A stretch of DNA of 64,000 nt from the NCBI RefSeq assembly GCF_029893345.1, contig NZ_JARXVE010000004.1:62001-126000 (forward strand), given 5' to 3'. The position numbers and the translations under genes were made by a program. A model generated the notes under the pieces. It was not told the origin of the DNA. It worked only from the letters and a program-made list of their open reading frames with translations, and made no database searches. Positions 1 through 8,204 of this stretch are shown here, one piece after another. The stretch comes from Mycolicibacterium frederiksbergense (lineage in GTDB: Bacteria; Actinomycetota; Actinomycetes; Mycobacteriales; Mycobacteriaceae). Numbering within the stretch: the first letter of the stretch is position 1; every line of letters begins with the position of its first letter.

Positions 1-521
1 AAGGTCGCGGCGGCTTGGTTGACGAACTCCGACAGCGGCCCCTGCACCGAACCCTGCTGCGGTCCGAGTTGCGCGCTGAGCGCCGACAGCTGCTCTTTCA
101 CCTCGTCCCACTCGACCGGGACACCGGTGCGGTCCAGACCGATGGACCCGCCCTCGGCCATCACCTCACCCTCGGTGTAGGCCGGGGTCAGCTGAATGAA
201 CCGGGCGGCCACCAGGTTCGGCGAAATGATCAGCGCCTTGGCGTCGGCAGGAATCTTGACGTTGCGGTCGACGGACATGGTGATCTTGACGTCCGAGGGC
301 CGCGGCTCGATGGAGTCGATCCGGCCCACGGGCACACCGACCACCCGCACCTCGTCACCCGGGTAGAGCCCGACGGCGTTGGTGAAGTAGGCGGTCAGTT
401 TGTGGCCGACCCGGGTCGGCCACACCTGGTACACACCCACCGCCAACGTCACCAGCAGCACCGCGGCCACCGCGATACGTAGCCAGCGACTCCGGCTGGA
501 CACCGAATTATCTTGTGTCAT
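1..521 (-). CDS. mce4D: Mce4D, partial (3' end beyond the left edge)
   Basis: MCE-family subunit of the Mce4 sterol-import complex in the cell envelope. The first 173 codons are visible. They read as a short basic N-terminus, one membrane-anchor helix at about residues 12-31, and then the start of the MCE/MlaD domain (YFTNAVGLYPGDEVRVVGVP, about 47-66), a usual MCE signature. The ATG at 521 overlaps the mce4C stop as ATGA, so it is translationally coupled. Position as fourth mce gene after yrbE4A/B-mce4A-B-C gives the assignment. The frame stays open to position 1. Confidence 0.93.
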   Translation of the reverse strand, partial: MTQDNSVSSRSRWLRIAVAAVLLVTLAVGVYQVWPTRVGHKLTAYFTNAVGLYPGDEVRVVGVPVGRIDSIEPRPSDVKITMSVDRNVKIPADAKALIISPNLVAARFIQLTPAYTEGEVMAEGGSIGLDRTGVPVEWDEVKEQLSALSAQLGPQQGSVQGPLSEFVNQAAAT

Positions 522-1576
522 GGCGATTTCGGCCTAACTATTACCCGTTCGGAGATGTAGCCGCGCAACATGTCGGAGAGGCTGTCCGGCAGCTTGCCGG
601 GCTGGAAGTAGGCGTCGAGCAGCACCTCGGACATCGTGGCGGGCGGCAATCCGTACAGGTTGATGTTGAAGCCCGGGCCGTTGCCGACGACCTCGCCGAG
701 CGTGGTGGCATACGGCGGCAACCGCTTGAGCGCCTCGCCGATGTGCTCCTTGCGCTCCAACAGGTTGTCCATCACCAGGTTCAACTTGTCGAGCGCCGGC
801 TTGAACTCAACCCGGTTGTCGGCGACAAAGCCCGAAAGCTGATGTGACACATCATCGATCCCCGCGATCAGGCTGCTCAGCGCCTGGCGGCGTTCGTCGA
901 GTGCGGCGAACAGCTGGTTGCCGTCAGTGACCAGTTGGTTGACCTGCCCGGCCCGCTGGGCCAGCAGATCCGACACTCGCTTGGCATGCCGCAACAGCCC
1001 CTCAAGCGCCTCATCGCGCTTGTTGATGCTGCGGGACAGATTCGCCACACCGTCCAGCGCACCGCGCAACTGCGGGGTGGCATCGCGCAGCGTGTCGGTC
1101 AACGTCTGCAGAGCCTCCTCGAAACGCGGTTTGTCGAGCGCGCCGACGTTGCCGCCGAGATCCTGCAGGGCGGTATTGAGGGTGTACGGGGTCGTGGTGC
1201 GGCCCAACGGGATAACCGTCGAGGTCCCGACCCCCTTCGGGGTCACCGCCAGCGACTTCTCGCCCAGCACGGTGTCGGTCTTGATGGCGACCAGGGACTG
1301 GTCACCGACCTTGACACCGCGATCCACCGTGAAGCTGACCTTGGCGGCATCCCCAGCCAAGGCCACCCCGGTCACCTTGCCGACCGTGATACCTGAGACG
1401 TTGACGTCGTTGCCCGGGGAGATCCCACCCGCATCGCTGAAGTACGCCTGGTAGGCCTTGCCCTGCGGGTAGAACGGCAGCTGGGTATAGCCGAAGGACA
1501 CCAGCACCAGACACGCCACCACGAAGATGCCGATGATCCCGGTGCGCAAGGGATTTGACTCGCGTGAGCTAGTCAT
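518..1576 (-). CDS. mce4C: Mce4C, MCE-family sterol-import subunit
   Basis: 352-residue subunit of the Mce4 cholesterol importer. It has an N-terminal anchor helix at about residues 13-30 (GIIGIFVVACLVLVSFGYTQ) and an MCE domain with SDAGGISPGNDVNVSGITVG. The rest is the long helical region typical of Mce proteins, ending in an Arg/Pro-rich tail. Start choice: the ATG at 1576 has GGGGAGG about 13 bases upstream. An in-frame GTG at 1588 would give 356 residues, close to the usual family length, but it abuts the same ribosome site too closely. Either start overlaps the end of mce4B, so the genes are coupled. Confidence 0.92.
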   Translation of the reverse strand: MTSSRESNPLRTGIIGIFVVACLVLVSFGYTQLPFYPQGKAYQAYFSDAGGISPGNDVNVSGITVGKVTGVALAGDAAKVSFTVDRGVKVGDQSLVAIKTDTVLGEKSLAVTPKGVGTSTVIPLGRTTTPYTLNTALQDLGGNVGALDKPRFEEALQTLTDTLRDATPQLRGALDGVANLSRSINKRDEALEGLLRHAKRVSDLLAQRAGQVNQLVTDGNQLFAALDERRQALSSLIAGIDDVSHQLSGFVADNRVEFKPALDKLNLVMDNLLERKEHIGEALKRLPPYATTLGEVVGNGPGFNINLYGLPPATMSEVLLDAYFQPGKLPDSLSDMLRGYISERVIVRPKSP

Positions 1577-2615
1577 TGGTTGGTGCACACCTCCCCTTGG
1601 ACGGGTCCGGCGGGCCGCCGAACGGAACCAGGATGTCGCTGCCGGCCGGGCCGTTGATCTTCAGCCGGACCGAACAGTAGAAAATGTTGAAGAACGCGCC
1701 GTAGGAGCCGAGCCCGTTGAGCCGCATGTAGTTTTCCGCAAGGGGTTCGATCACCTTGTTGACGTCACCCTTGCGCTCGTCGAGGCGCTGCGCCAATGGG
1801 CGCGTATTCTCGATGACACCCTGCAGGGGGCGGCGCGACTTCTCCAGCATGTCGGTCAGGTCACGCTCGGCCGACGCCAGCGGCGCAATCGCCCCGGCGA
1901 TCGGGTCACGCCCCTGCGACAGTCCGGTGATCAGCTTCTGCAGCTCATCAACGCTGGTGTCGAACTGGGCGCCTTTCTCGTCGACCGTGCTGAGCACCGT
2001 GTTCAGGTTGGTGATGACATCACCGATGAGCTGATCGCGGGCAGCCAGGTTCTGGGTGAAGGCACTGGTGCTGGTCAACATGTTCGCCAATGCGCCGCCT
2101 TGGCCCTGCAGCAGCTCGATCACGGCGTTGGAGATCTCGTTGACCTTGGCGCCGTCCAGTCCCTTGAGCACCGGCCGCAACCCGCCCAGCAGGGCATCGA
2201 GATCCAGTGCGGGCTGGGTGTTCTGCTGCGCGATGGTGCCGCCGGGTGGCAGCTTGCGCAGCTCTCCAGGACCGGAGGTGATTTCCAGGAACCGGTCACC
2301 GACCAGGTTCTCGTAGCGCACCGCGGCCTTGCTGGAGGTGTAGAGCTGAAAGCGCTTGTTGACATTGAATGCGACGTCAACGGTGTTGTCCGAGTTGAGC
2401 TTCACCGAGTTGACGGTGCCGACCGGCACCCCGGCGATGCGCACGTCCTGGCCGGCCTTGAGCCGCGACGCCTCATTGAACGTGGCGTGGTAGCTGTTCA
2501 CCGCGGCGAACCGGAATTCGCCGAACACCACCACCAGCATCGCCGCCACCAACAGCATGGCAACGGTGAAGATGCCGACCTTCAGCAGGGTGCGATCGCT
2601 GCCCGCGTTTGCCAT
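1569..2615 (-). CDS. mce4B: Mce4B, MCE-family sterol-import subunit
   Basis: 348-residue Mce4 subunit. It has a short basic start, an anchor helix at about residues 12-32, then the MCE domain (YHATFNEASRLKAGQDVRIA, with IAGVPVGTVNSV just after). A long helical domain follows, rich in Asn/Gln/Leu repeats. The C-terminus has two Cys (FYCSVRL and GRCAPTND). The ATG at 2615 overlaps the mce4A stop, in line with one polycistronic mce4 message. In the family, MCE subunits form a hetero-oligomeric conduit that passes sterol to the YrbE4 permease. Confidence 0.94.
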   Translation of the reverse strand: MANAGSDRTLLKVGIFTVAMLLVAAMLVVVFGEFRFAAVNSYHATFNEASRLKAGQDVRIAGVPVGTVNSVKLNSDNTVDVAFNVNKRFQLYTSSKAAVRYENLVGDRFLEITSGPGELRKLPPGGTIAQQNTQPALDLDALLGGLRPVLKGLDGAKVNEISNAVIELLQGQGGALANMLTSTSAFTQNLAARDQLIGDVITNLNTVLSTVDEKGAQFDTSVDELQKLITGLSQGRDPIAGAIAPLASAERDLTDMLEKSRRPLQGVIENTRPLAQRLDERKGDVNKVIEPLAENYMRLNGLGSYGAFFNIFYCSVRLKINGPAGSDILVPFGGPPDPSKGRCAPTND

Positions 2616-3817
2616 CAGAATCTGTCCCTCTCCGCGTAGGCACCGTTGAACAGGAACTGCAGCGTCGCCGGAGCGTCGAACTGCACCTCGGTGTTCGGCT
2701 GGAACGGAACGTAGGCGTTGTCGGTGACCAGGAACGGTGCGCGGTACCAGCTGCCGCCGTACTGCTTGGTCGGAACGTTCGGCAGGCCGCGGCAGTTCGG
2801 GCCGCCGGACGCGTTCACCATCGGCAGGCTCTCCGGATAGGTGTAGGCCGGGGAGCCGGGCAGGAAGTTGGAGTTGACGAACAGGCCGGGCCTGATACCG
2901 CCGATGATCGGGGCGAACCGGTCGGTGGCGATGGAGACGCCCTGCAGGAGGCAACCGAACTCCGGCGAGTAGTCGGCCGCCACCTTCAGCGGGGCACGCA
3001 ACCGCTGAATGGCCGCGATGTAGTCGTTGGCGGCGGGTGCCAGGGTGGCGGTGCCGTTGTTGCCCAGCCCGGTCGCGGCCAGCAGCGTGGCGTTGAGGTT
3101 GGCCTTTTCGTCGATGATGGTCCGGTTGAGCGCGGGCACATTGTCGATCACCTTGGCCAGATCCGGTCCGGCGTCACCATAGATGTTGGCCACCTCCGCG
3201 GCCTTGGCGAAGTCCTCCCGCACCGTGGGCAACTTCGGGTTCAGTTGCTGCAGATAGGAATTCAGACCGGACAGGGCAACGCCCAGATCGTCGCCATGGC
3301 CGCGCAGGCCCTCACCCAGGGCACCGAAAGTCGCGTTGAGGCTGACCGGGTCGATCTTGTTGAGCACATCGGAGAGGGTCTGGAAGAGGGTGTTGACCTC
3401 CAGTTGCACATCCTTGGCGGCCACGTTGGCCCCCGCCCGCAGCGAGGTGCCTTGGGGCTTGTCCGGCGGCAGGAACTCCACCGACTTGGCGCCGAAGATG
3501 GTGTTGCCGGCGATCCGCACGGTGGCATTGGACGGGATGAAGGGCATCTCGTCGCGGTTGATCGACAGCGTCAGCTTCGCCTGGTTGCCCGCGTAGGCGA
3601 TGTCGGTGACCTTGCCGATCTGGATGCCGCGGTACTTCACCTTGGCGTCTCGTTCCATCACGAGGCCGGCCCGTGGGGCGGTCACCGTGACGGCGTCGGT
3701 TCGGGTGAACGCCGCGGTGTAGGACAGGTAAGTGAAGACCACGGCGGCGAGCACGATGGCCGCCAGGATCGCGGCGGCGATCCGGACGTGGCTCCGCTTT
3801 GCGTTTCCGTCTGACAT
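2615..3817 (-). CDS. mce4A: Mce4A, MCE-family sterol-import subunit
   Basis: 400 residues, the usual Mce4A length. The N-terminal anchor helix is at about residues 12-32. The MCE domain includes APRAGLVMERDAKVKYRGIQ and then IGKVTDIAYAGNQAKLTLSI. The C-terminal part has paired Cys (FGCLLQ and PNCRGL) and ends YAERDRF. The ATG at 3817 lies 8 bases from the yrbE4B stop. A longer open frame extends upstream to 4033, but it runs through yrbE4B and was not used. Mce4A is required for cholesterol uptake in M. tuberculosis; the role here is by family. Confidence 0.95.
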   Translation of the reverse strand: MSDGNAKRSHVRIAAAILAAIVLAAVVFTYLSYTAAFTRTDAVTVTAPRAGLVMERDAKVKYRGIQIGKVTDIAYAGNQAKLTLSINRDEMPFIPSNATVRIAGNTIFGAKSVEFLPPDKPQGTSLRAGANVAAKDVQLEVNTLFQTLSDVLNKIDPVSLNATFGALGEGLRGHGDDLGVALSGLNSYLQQLNPKLPTVREDFAKAAEVANIYGDAGPDLAKVIDNVPALNRTIIDEKANLNATLLAATGLGNNGTATLAPAANDYIAAIQRLRAPLKVAADYSPEFGCLLQGVSIATDRFAPIIGGIRPGLFVNSNFLPGSPAYTYPESLPMVNASGGPNCRGLPNVPTKQYGGSWYRAPFLVTDNAYVPFQPNTEVQFDAPATLQFLFNGAYAERDRF

Positions 3818-3825
3818 CGTGCGAC

Positions 3826-4668
3826 CTACCCGGAGAGGTTGAAGTTGCCGGACGCGCCGTAGACGGCCAGGGAGATGAACAGGGTGATGGTGACGACCAC
3901 GATCAGCGAGGTCCGCACGGCCTGACCGACCGCGATACCCACGCCGACCGGCCCACCGGAGGCGTTGAAGCCGTAATAGGTGTGCACCAGCATGACCGCG
4001 ATGGCCATGACGATGGCCTGCAGGAACGACCACAACAGGTCGCTGGGTATCAGGAAGGTGTCGAAGTAGTGGTCATATAGGCCGGCGGATTGGCCGTTGA
4101 TGAACACCGTGGTGAACCGCGCGGCGAAGAACGCGGCCAGCACTGAAAGCGAGTACAGCGGCACGATGGTGATCAGGCCGGCGACCAGCCGGGTGGACAC
4201 CAGGTAGGAGACGGCATGCACGGCCATCGCCTCGACGGCATCGATCTCCTCGGCCACCCGCATCGCACCGAGCTGGGCGGTGGCGCCGGCACCGATCGTG
4301 GCCGCGAGTGCGATACCGGCGATCACCGGCGCCACGATGCGCACGTTGAGGAACGCCGACAGGAAGCCGGTCAGGGCCTCGATGCCGATGTTGCCCAGCG
4401 ATGAGTAACCCTGCACGGCAATGACACCGCCGGAGGCAAGAGTGAGGAAGGCGGCGACGCCGACGGTGCCGCCGATCATCACCAGCGCGCCCGCACCCAG
4501 TGTCATCTCGGCGACCAGCCGGATGGTCTCCCGGCGGTAGCGCGTGATGGCGTTGGGGATGTAACGCATCGTCTCGCCGTAGAACAGCGCCTGCTCGCCG
4601 ACATTGTCAACGGTCTTGGGTACGCCGCGGAACAGGCGGCGGAAACGCAGCGTGGCGTCGTAACTCAT
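3826..4668 (-). CDS. yrbE4B: YrbE4B, MlaE-type permease of the Mce4 importer
   Basis: 280-residue integral membrane permease (MlaE family), the second permease of the Mce4 ATP-driven sterol importer. Five or so hydrophobic segments are visible, among them TLGAGALVMIGGTVGVAAFL, RIVAPVIAGIALAATIGAGA and a C-terminal SLIVVVTITLFISLAVYG. The cytoplasmic coupling segment EEIDAVEAMAVHAVSYLVST is the MlaE/YrbE hallmark (EExDA). It starts 7 bases after the yrbE4A stop. The ATPase (MceG) is not in this window; in mycobacteria it is encoded elsewhere. Confidence 0.95.
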   Translation of the reverse strand: MSYDATLRFRRLFRGVPKTVDNVGEQALFYGETMRYIPNAITRYRRETIRLVAEMTLGAGALVMIGGTVGVAAFLTLASGGVIAVQGYSSLGNIGIEALTGFLSAFLNVRIVAPVIAGIALAATIGAGATAQLGAMRVAEEIDAVEAMAVHAVSYLVSTRLVAGLITIVPLYSLSVLAAFFAARFTTVFINGQSAGLYDHYFDTFLIPSDLLWSFLQAIVMAIAVMLVHTYYGFNASGGPVGVGIAVGQAVRTSLIVVVTITLFISLAVYGASGNFNLSG

Positions 4669-4675
4669 CTTCTGA

Positions 4676-5440
4676 TCACCGAACCAGAACTCGGACGCCG
4701 ACGGCGGTCATGATCACATTAATGACGAAGAGGCAGATGAAGGCGTAGACCACGGTCTCGTTCACGGCGTTCCCGACGCCCTTCGGGCCACCCTTGACTG
4801 TCAGTCCGCGGTAGCAGCCGACCAAGCCGGCCACCACGCCGAACAGCAGCGCCTTGATTTCGGCCAGCACCAGCTCGCCGAGACCGGTGAGCACGGTCAG
4901 TCCGTTGATGAATGCACCGGGGTTGACCCCCTGCAGGAACACTGAGAAGACGTAGCCGCCGGCCAGGCCGATCGCGCACACCAGACCGTTGAGCATCAGG
5001 GCCACGAAGGTGGAGGCCAACACGCGGGGCACCACCAGGCGCTGGATCGGGTCGATGCCCAGCACCCGCATCGCGTCGATCTCCTCGCGGATGGTGCGGG
5101 CACCCAGGTCCGCGCAGATCGCGGTGGCACCGGCGCCGGCGACCACCAGCACGGTCACCACCGGGCCGAGCTGGGTGATGGTGCCGAACGCGGTGCCCGC
5201 TCCGGACAGGTCGGCGGCGCCGATCTCACGCAGCAGGATGTTGAGCGTGAAGGCAACCAGGACGGTGAACGGGATGGCGACCAACAGCGTCGGCACCAGC
5301 GAGACCCGCGCGATCATCCAGGTTTGGTCGAGGAATTCCTTGAACTGGAACGGCCGGCGGAACATCTTGGCGAACGTGTCCAGCGACATCTCGACGAAGC
5401 CACCCACGGCCCGGGCCGGAGCCGCAAGCTGTTCGATCAA
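4676..5440 (-). CDS. yrbE4A: YrbE4A, MlaE-type permease of the Mce4 importer
   Basis: 254-residue MlaE-family permease and first gene of the mce4 operon. The hydrophobic spans include VPTLLVAIPFTVLVAFTLNI, QLGPVVTVLVVAGAGATAIC and a C-terminal VYAFICLFVINVIMTAVGV. The coupling motif REEIDAMRVLGIDPIQRLVV is typical. The start is a TTG at 5440 (IEQLAAPARAV), with GGAG a few bases upstream; no in-frame ATG gives a family-length protein. The leader region 5441-5715 holds two KstR-type palindromes, which explains sterol-responsive control of the operon. Confidence 0.95.
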   Translation of the reverse strand: MIEQLAAPARAVGGFVEMSLDTFAKMFRRPFQFKEFLDQTWMIARVSLVPTLLVAIPFTVLVAFTLNILLREIGAADLSGAGTAFGTITQLGPVVTVLVVAGAGATAICADLGARTIREEIDAMRVLGIDPIQRLVVPRVLASTFVALMLNGLVCAIGLAGGYVFSVFLQGVNPGAFINGLTVLTGLGELVLAEIKALLFGVVAGLVGCYRGLTVKGGPKGVGNAVNETVVYAFICLFVINVIMTAVGVRVLVR

Positions 5441-5583
5441 CCTCGGCTCCGTTTCTCGGGGTACACGGGGGGCCTAAAGACTTAGCGACATGTCGCCGTA
5501 GCGAAATATCGGGGGCCGCCAGCCGTGGCGGCCCCTCCCACCCTTGGTCTTACGCTGCTCTTAGTGAGCCGGATCATATTAAC

Positions 5584-5597
5584 TAGAACATGTTCGC
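5584..5597. promoter_or_regulatory. KstR-type operator, imperfect, upstream of mce4
   Basis: TAGAACATGTTCGC fits the KstR consensus TnnAACnnGTTnnA except for the last base. It lies 144 bases upstream of yrbE4A, 76 bases from the perfect site at 5673. KstR is the TetR-family repressor of cholesterol uptake and degradation in mycobacteria. Confidence 0.65.
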
Positions 5598-5672
5598 GGT
5601 GTCAAAGAGTTGCGAAATAAGGGAATAAAACGCCATTCCCCCTGGTCAAGCGCATCAAACAAGATCGCGATC

Positions 5673-5686
5673 TGGAACGTGTTCTA
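5673..5686. promoter_or_regulatory. KstR operator upstream of mce4
   Basis: TGGAACGTGTTCTA matches TnnAACnnGTTnnA exactly. It sits between the 3' end of hsd4A and yrbE4A, so it can only serve the mce4 operon (or an antisense start into hsd4A). With the site at 5584 it forms a double operator. Confidence 0.8.
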
Positions 5687-5703
5687 GCAACTACACAGCC
5701 CTG

Positions 5704-5728
5704 CGACCGAGACAGTCAGTCTCGGTCG
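5704..5728 (-). terminator. Hairpin at the hsd4A stop codon
   Basis: A 10-bp perfect stem (CGACCGAGAC with its complement) around the 5-base loop AGTCA. The hsd4A stop codon at 5716-5718 lies in the loop. There is no U-tract. It probably ends the fdxD-hsd4A message before the mce4 promoter. Confidence 0.5.
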
Positions 5729-6642
5729 GCCATCAGGGCCGTCGCCGAAAATCCACGCTCCGGGTCACGATCAGCAAAGTAATCGTGCAGTGCCACACTC
5801 AGGTCCGCCGGATCCCACGCACTCGCATTCGCCGTGAAGTGCTGCTCAGCGGTGGGCGCCGCGACCAGAGTGACAGTTGGACCATAGACGATGAACAGCT
5901 GTCCGTTCACAGCTTCGGATGCCGGCGAGGCGAGAAAGCGCACCAACGTGACCACATGGTTGGTGGACAACGGGTCGACCGTACCGTCAGCCAGCTCGGG
6001 CGCGTCGCCGAATACGCCTGCCGTCATGGCGGTGCGCGCCCGCGGCGCGATGGCATTGGCCCGCACACCGAAGCGCTCCAGCGCCCGGGCGGCCGACAGT
6101 GTCAGCGCCGTGATGCCGGCTTTGGCGGCACCGTAGTTGGGCTGGCCGACCGGGCCGGACAGCCCGGCCTCCGACGAGGTGTTGATGATCCGGCCGTAGA
6201 CCGTCCCATCCCCCTCCTTGGCCTTGCTACGCCAGTAGGTGGCCGCATTGCGAGTCAGCAGGAAATGGCCGCGCAGGTGCACCGCGATGACCGCGTCCCA
6301 CTCTTCGTCGGTCATGTTGAACAGGATGCGGTCGCGGGTGATGCCGGCGTTGTTGACGACGATGCCCAGGCCGCCCAGACCGTCGGCGGTCGCGACCAGC
6401 TCGTCGGCGGTGGAGCGCTGACTGATATCCCCGGCGACCACGACGCCCTTGGACCCGGCGGCCGCAATCTCGTCGAGCACGTCCGAGGCGTCCAGCGCGC
6501 CGGCCATGTCGTTGACCACCACCGTCGCCCCGGCCTTGGCCAGGCCGATCGCCTCGGCCCGGCCCAATCCGGCAGCGGCGCCGGTAACCACGGCGACCTT
6601 TCCGGACAGATCGATCTCGTTACCGCTCGAATCGTTCGTCAA
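5716..6642 (-). CDS. hsd4A: Short-chain dehydrogenase Hsd4A (sterol side-chain 3-hydroxyacyl-CoA dehydrogenase)
   Basis: 308-residue classical-type SDR. The Rossmann motif TGAAAGLG is at about residues 20-27, the NNAGI motif near 98-102, and the Ser-Tyr-Lys set is SSEAGLSGPVGQPNYGAAKA. The order hsd4A-fdxD beside mce4 matches Rv3502c. That gene is annotated as a 17-beta-hydroxysteroid dehydrogenase and linked to oxidation of 3-hydroxy side-chain CoA esters. The start is a TTG at 6642 with AGAGG upstream. Only 13 bases separate it from fdxD, so both are read from the KstR-controlled promoter near 6954. Confidence 0.88.
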   Translation of the reverse strand: MTNDSSGNEIDLSGKVAVVTGAAAGLGRAEAIGLAKAGATVVVNDMAGALDASDVLDEIAAAGSKGVVVAGDISQRSTADELVATADGLGGLGIVVNNAGITRDRILFNMTDEEWDAVIAVHLRGHFLLTRNAATYWRSKAKEGDGTVYGRIINTSSEAGLSGPVGQPNYGAAKAGITALTLSAARALERFGVRANAIAPRARTAMTAGVFGDAPELADGTVDPLSTNHVVTLVRFLASPASEAVNGQLFIVYGPTVTLVAAPTAEQHFTANASAWDPADLSVALHDYFADRDPERGFSATALMADRD

Positions 6643-6655
6643 TTTATGAATACCT

Positions 6656-6847
6656 CTAGTCTTTACGGATCAGGGCTGCGCGGGGGCACTCGGCAACTGC
6701 CTGCTCGGCCAACTTCTCCTGGTCGGCCGGCACCGGGTCGGCCTTGACCACGGCATAATCGTCATCGTCAAGATCGAACAAATCGGGCGCAATTCCCACG
6801 CACACCGCGTTTCCTTCGCAGCGATCATGGTCAACTTCAATTCGCAT
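6656..6847 (-). CDS. fdxD: Ferredoxin FdxD, [3Fe-4S] type
   Basis: 63-residue ferredoxin. Cys appears as DRCEGNAVCVG and later AVAECPRAAL, giving the three-Cys pattern (CxxxxxC ... CP) of actinobacterial 3Fe-4S ferredoxins. The acidic middle FDLDDDDYAVV is usual. The ATG at 6847 has GAGGAGG at good spacing; a frame opening upstream to 6898 was rejected for that reason. Such ferredoxins pass electrons to P450s. Here likely partners are the steroid P450s such as the CYP142 at 20.1-21.3 kb (inference). First gene of the KstR-controlled fdxD-hsd4A unit. Confidence 0.9.
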   Translation of the reverse strand: MRIEVDHDRCEGNAVCVGIAPDLFDLDDDDYAVVKADPVPADQEKLAEQAVAECPRAALIRKD

Positions 6848-6953
6848 GACGACCTCCTCACGACATATGTGCGCACCGGGCTGGGGGCGCGCAGCCACAG
6901 AATACGACCCAACCCGGCAGCTGCCAGTCCAGCACCGGCCTGGACCCCAAGAC

Positions 6954-6967
6954 TAGAACGTGTTACA
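6954..6967. promoter_or_regulatory. KstR operator between fdxD and fadE26
   Basis: TAGAACGTGTTACA matches TnnAACnnGTTnnA exactly, in the divergent gap between fdxD (start 6847) and fadE26 (start 7013). One site can control both transcripts. Confidence 0.85.
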
Positions 6968-7012
6968 ACCTGAAAGAAACCCAGGTACGTCAAGCAGTGA
7001 GGATGCAGCGGA

Positions 7013-8191
7013 ATGCGAATCGGTTATACCCCCGAGCAGGAGGAGCTGCGGCGCGAATTGCGCGCGTACTTTTCCAAGTTGATGACGCCCGAGCGGGTCG
7101 AGGCGCTGAACTCGTCCGAGGGCGAGATGGGCCGCGGCAATGTCTACCGCGAGACGGTCGCCCAGATGGGCAAGGACGGCTGGCTGACGCTGAGCTGGCC
7201 CAAGGAGTTCGGCGGCCAGGCCCGCCCGCCGATGGACGGGCTGATCTTCACCGATGAAGCCGCCATCGCCGGCGCCCCGGTTCCGTTCCTGACCATCAAC
7301 AGCGTCGCGCCGACGATCATGCACTTCGGCACCGAGGAGCAGAAGAAGTTCTTCCTGCCCAAGATCGCCGCGGGCGAGCTGCACTTCTCGATCGGCTATT
7401 CCGAGCCGGGCGCGGGCACCGACCTGGCGGCGCTGCGGACCACCGCGGTGCGCGACGGCGACGACTACGTGGTCAACGGTCAGAAGATGTGGACCAGCCT
7501 GATCGCCTACGCCGACTACGTGTGGCTGGCCGTGCGCACCAACCCCGAGGCCAAGAAGCATCGCGGGATCTCCATGCTGATCATGCCCACCACAGCCGAG
7601 GGCTTCTCCTGGACCCCGGTGCACACCATGTCCGGTGTGGACACCAGCGCCACCTACTACCAGGACGTGCGAATCCCGGTCACCAACCTGGTCGGCGAGG
7701 AGAACGCGGGCTGGAAGCTGGTCACCAACCAGCTCAACCACGAGCGCGTCGCGCTGGTGTCGGCCCAGCCGATCTATGTCGCGCTGGACGGTGTCATCGA
7801 GTGGGCACAGAACACCAAGGACGTACACGGCAAGCGAGTCATCGATTCCGAATGGGTGCAGCTCAACCTGGCCCGGGTGCGCGCCAAGGCCGAAGTGCTC
7901 AAGCTGATCAACTGGGAGCTGGCCTCGGCCACCGAAGGACCGTCCCCGGCGGATGCGTCGGCGGCCAAGGTGTACGGCACCGAACTGGCCACCGAGGCCT
8001 ACCGTCTGCTGATGGAGGTCCTGGGCACGTCGGCCACGCTGCGTCCGGACAGCCGCGGCGCATTGCTGCGCGGCCGCATCGAGCGGTTCCACCGCTCGGC
8101 GCTGATCCTGACCTTCGGCGGCGGCACCAACGAGATTCAGCGCGACATCATCGGCATGGTCGCGCTCGGCCTGCCCCGAGTGAACCGGTAA
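7013..8191 (+). CDS. fadE26: Acyl-CoA dehydrogenase FadE26 (ChsE4)
   Basis: 392-residue acyl-CoA dehydrogenase subunit. Family signatures visible are GYSEPGAGTDLAALRTTA (flavin and substrate region, near residue 125), MWTSLIAYADYVWLAVR, the NHERVAL helix that in this subgroup carries the catalytic Glu, and the C-terminal LTFGGGTNEIQRDIIG. In M. tuberculosis FadE26 pairs with FadE27 as the ChsE4-ChsE5 heterotetramer that dehydrogenates the sterol side-chain CoA ester. fadE27 follows 13 bases downstream, in line with that. KstR site 45 bases upstream. Confidence 0.93.
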   Translation: MRIGYTPEQEELRRELRAYFSKLMTPERVEALNSSEGEMGRGNVYRETVAQMGKDGWLTLSWPKEFGGQARPPMDGLIFTDEAAIAGAPVPFLTINSVAPTIMHFGTEEQKKFFLPKIAAGELHFSIGYSEPGAGTDLAALRTTAVRDGDDYVVNGQKMWTSLIAYADYVWLAVRTNPEAKKHRGISMLIMPTTAEGFSWTPVHTMSGVDTSATYYQDVRIPVTNLVGEENAGWKLVTNQLNHERVALVSAQPIYVALDGVIEWAQNTKDVHGKRVIDSEWVQLNLARVRAKAEVLKLINWELASATEGPSPADASAAKVYGTELATEAYRLLMEVLGTSATLRPDSRGALLRGRIERFHRSALILTFGGGTNEIQRDIIGMVALGLPRVNR

Positions 8192-8204
8192 GGACGGCAC
8201 ACCA

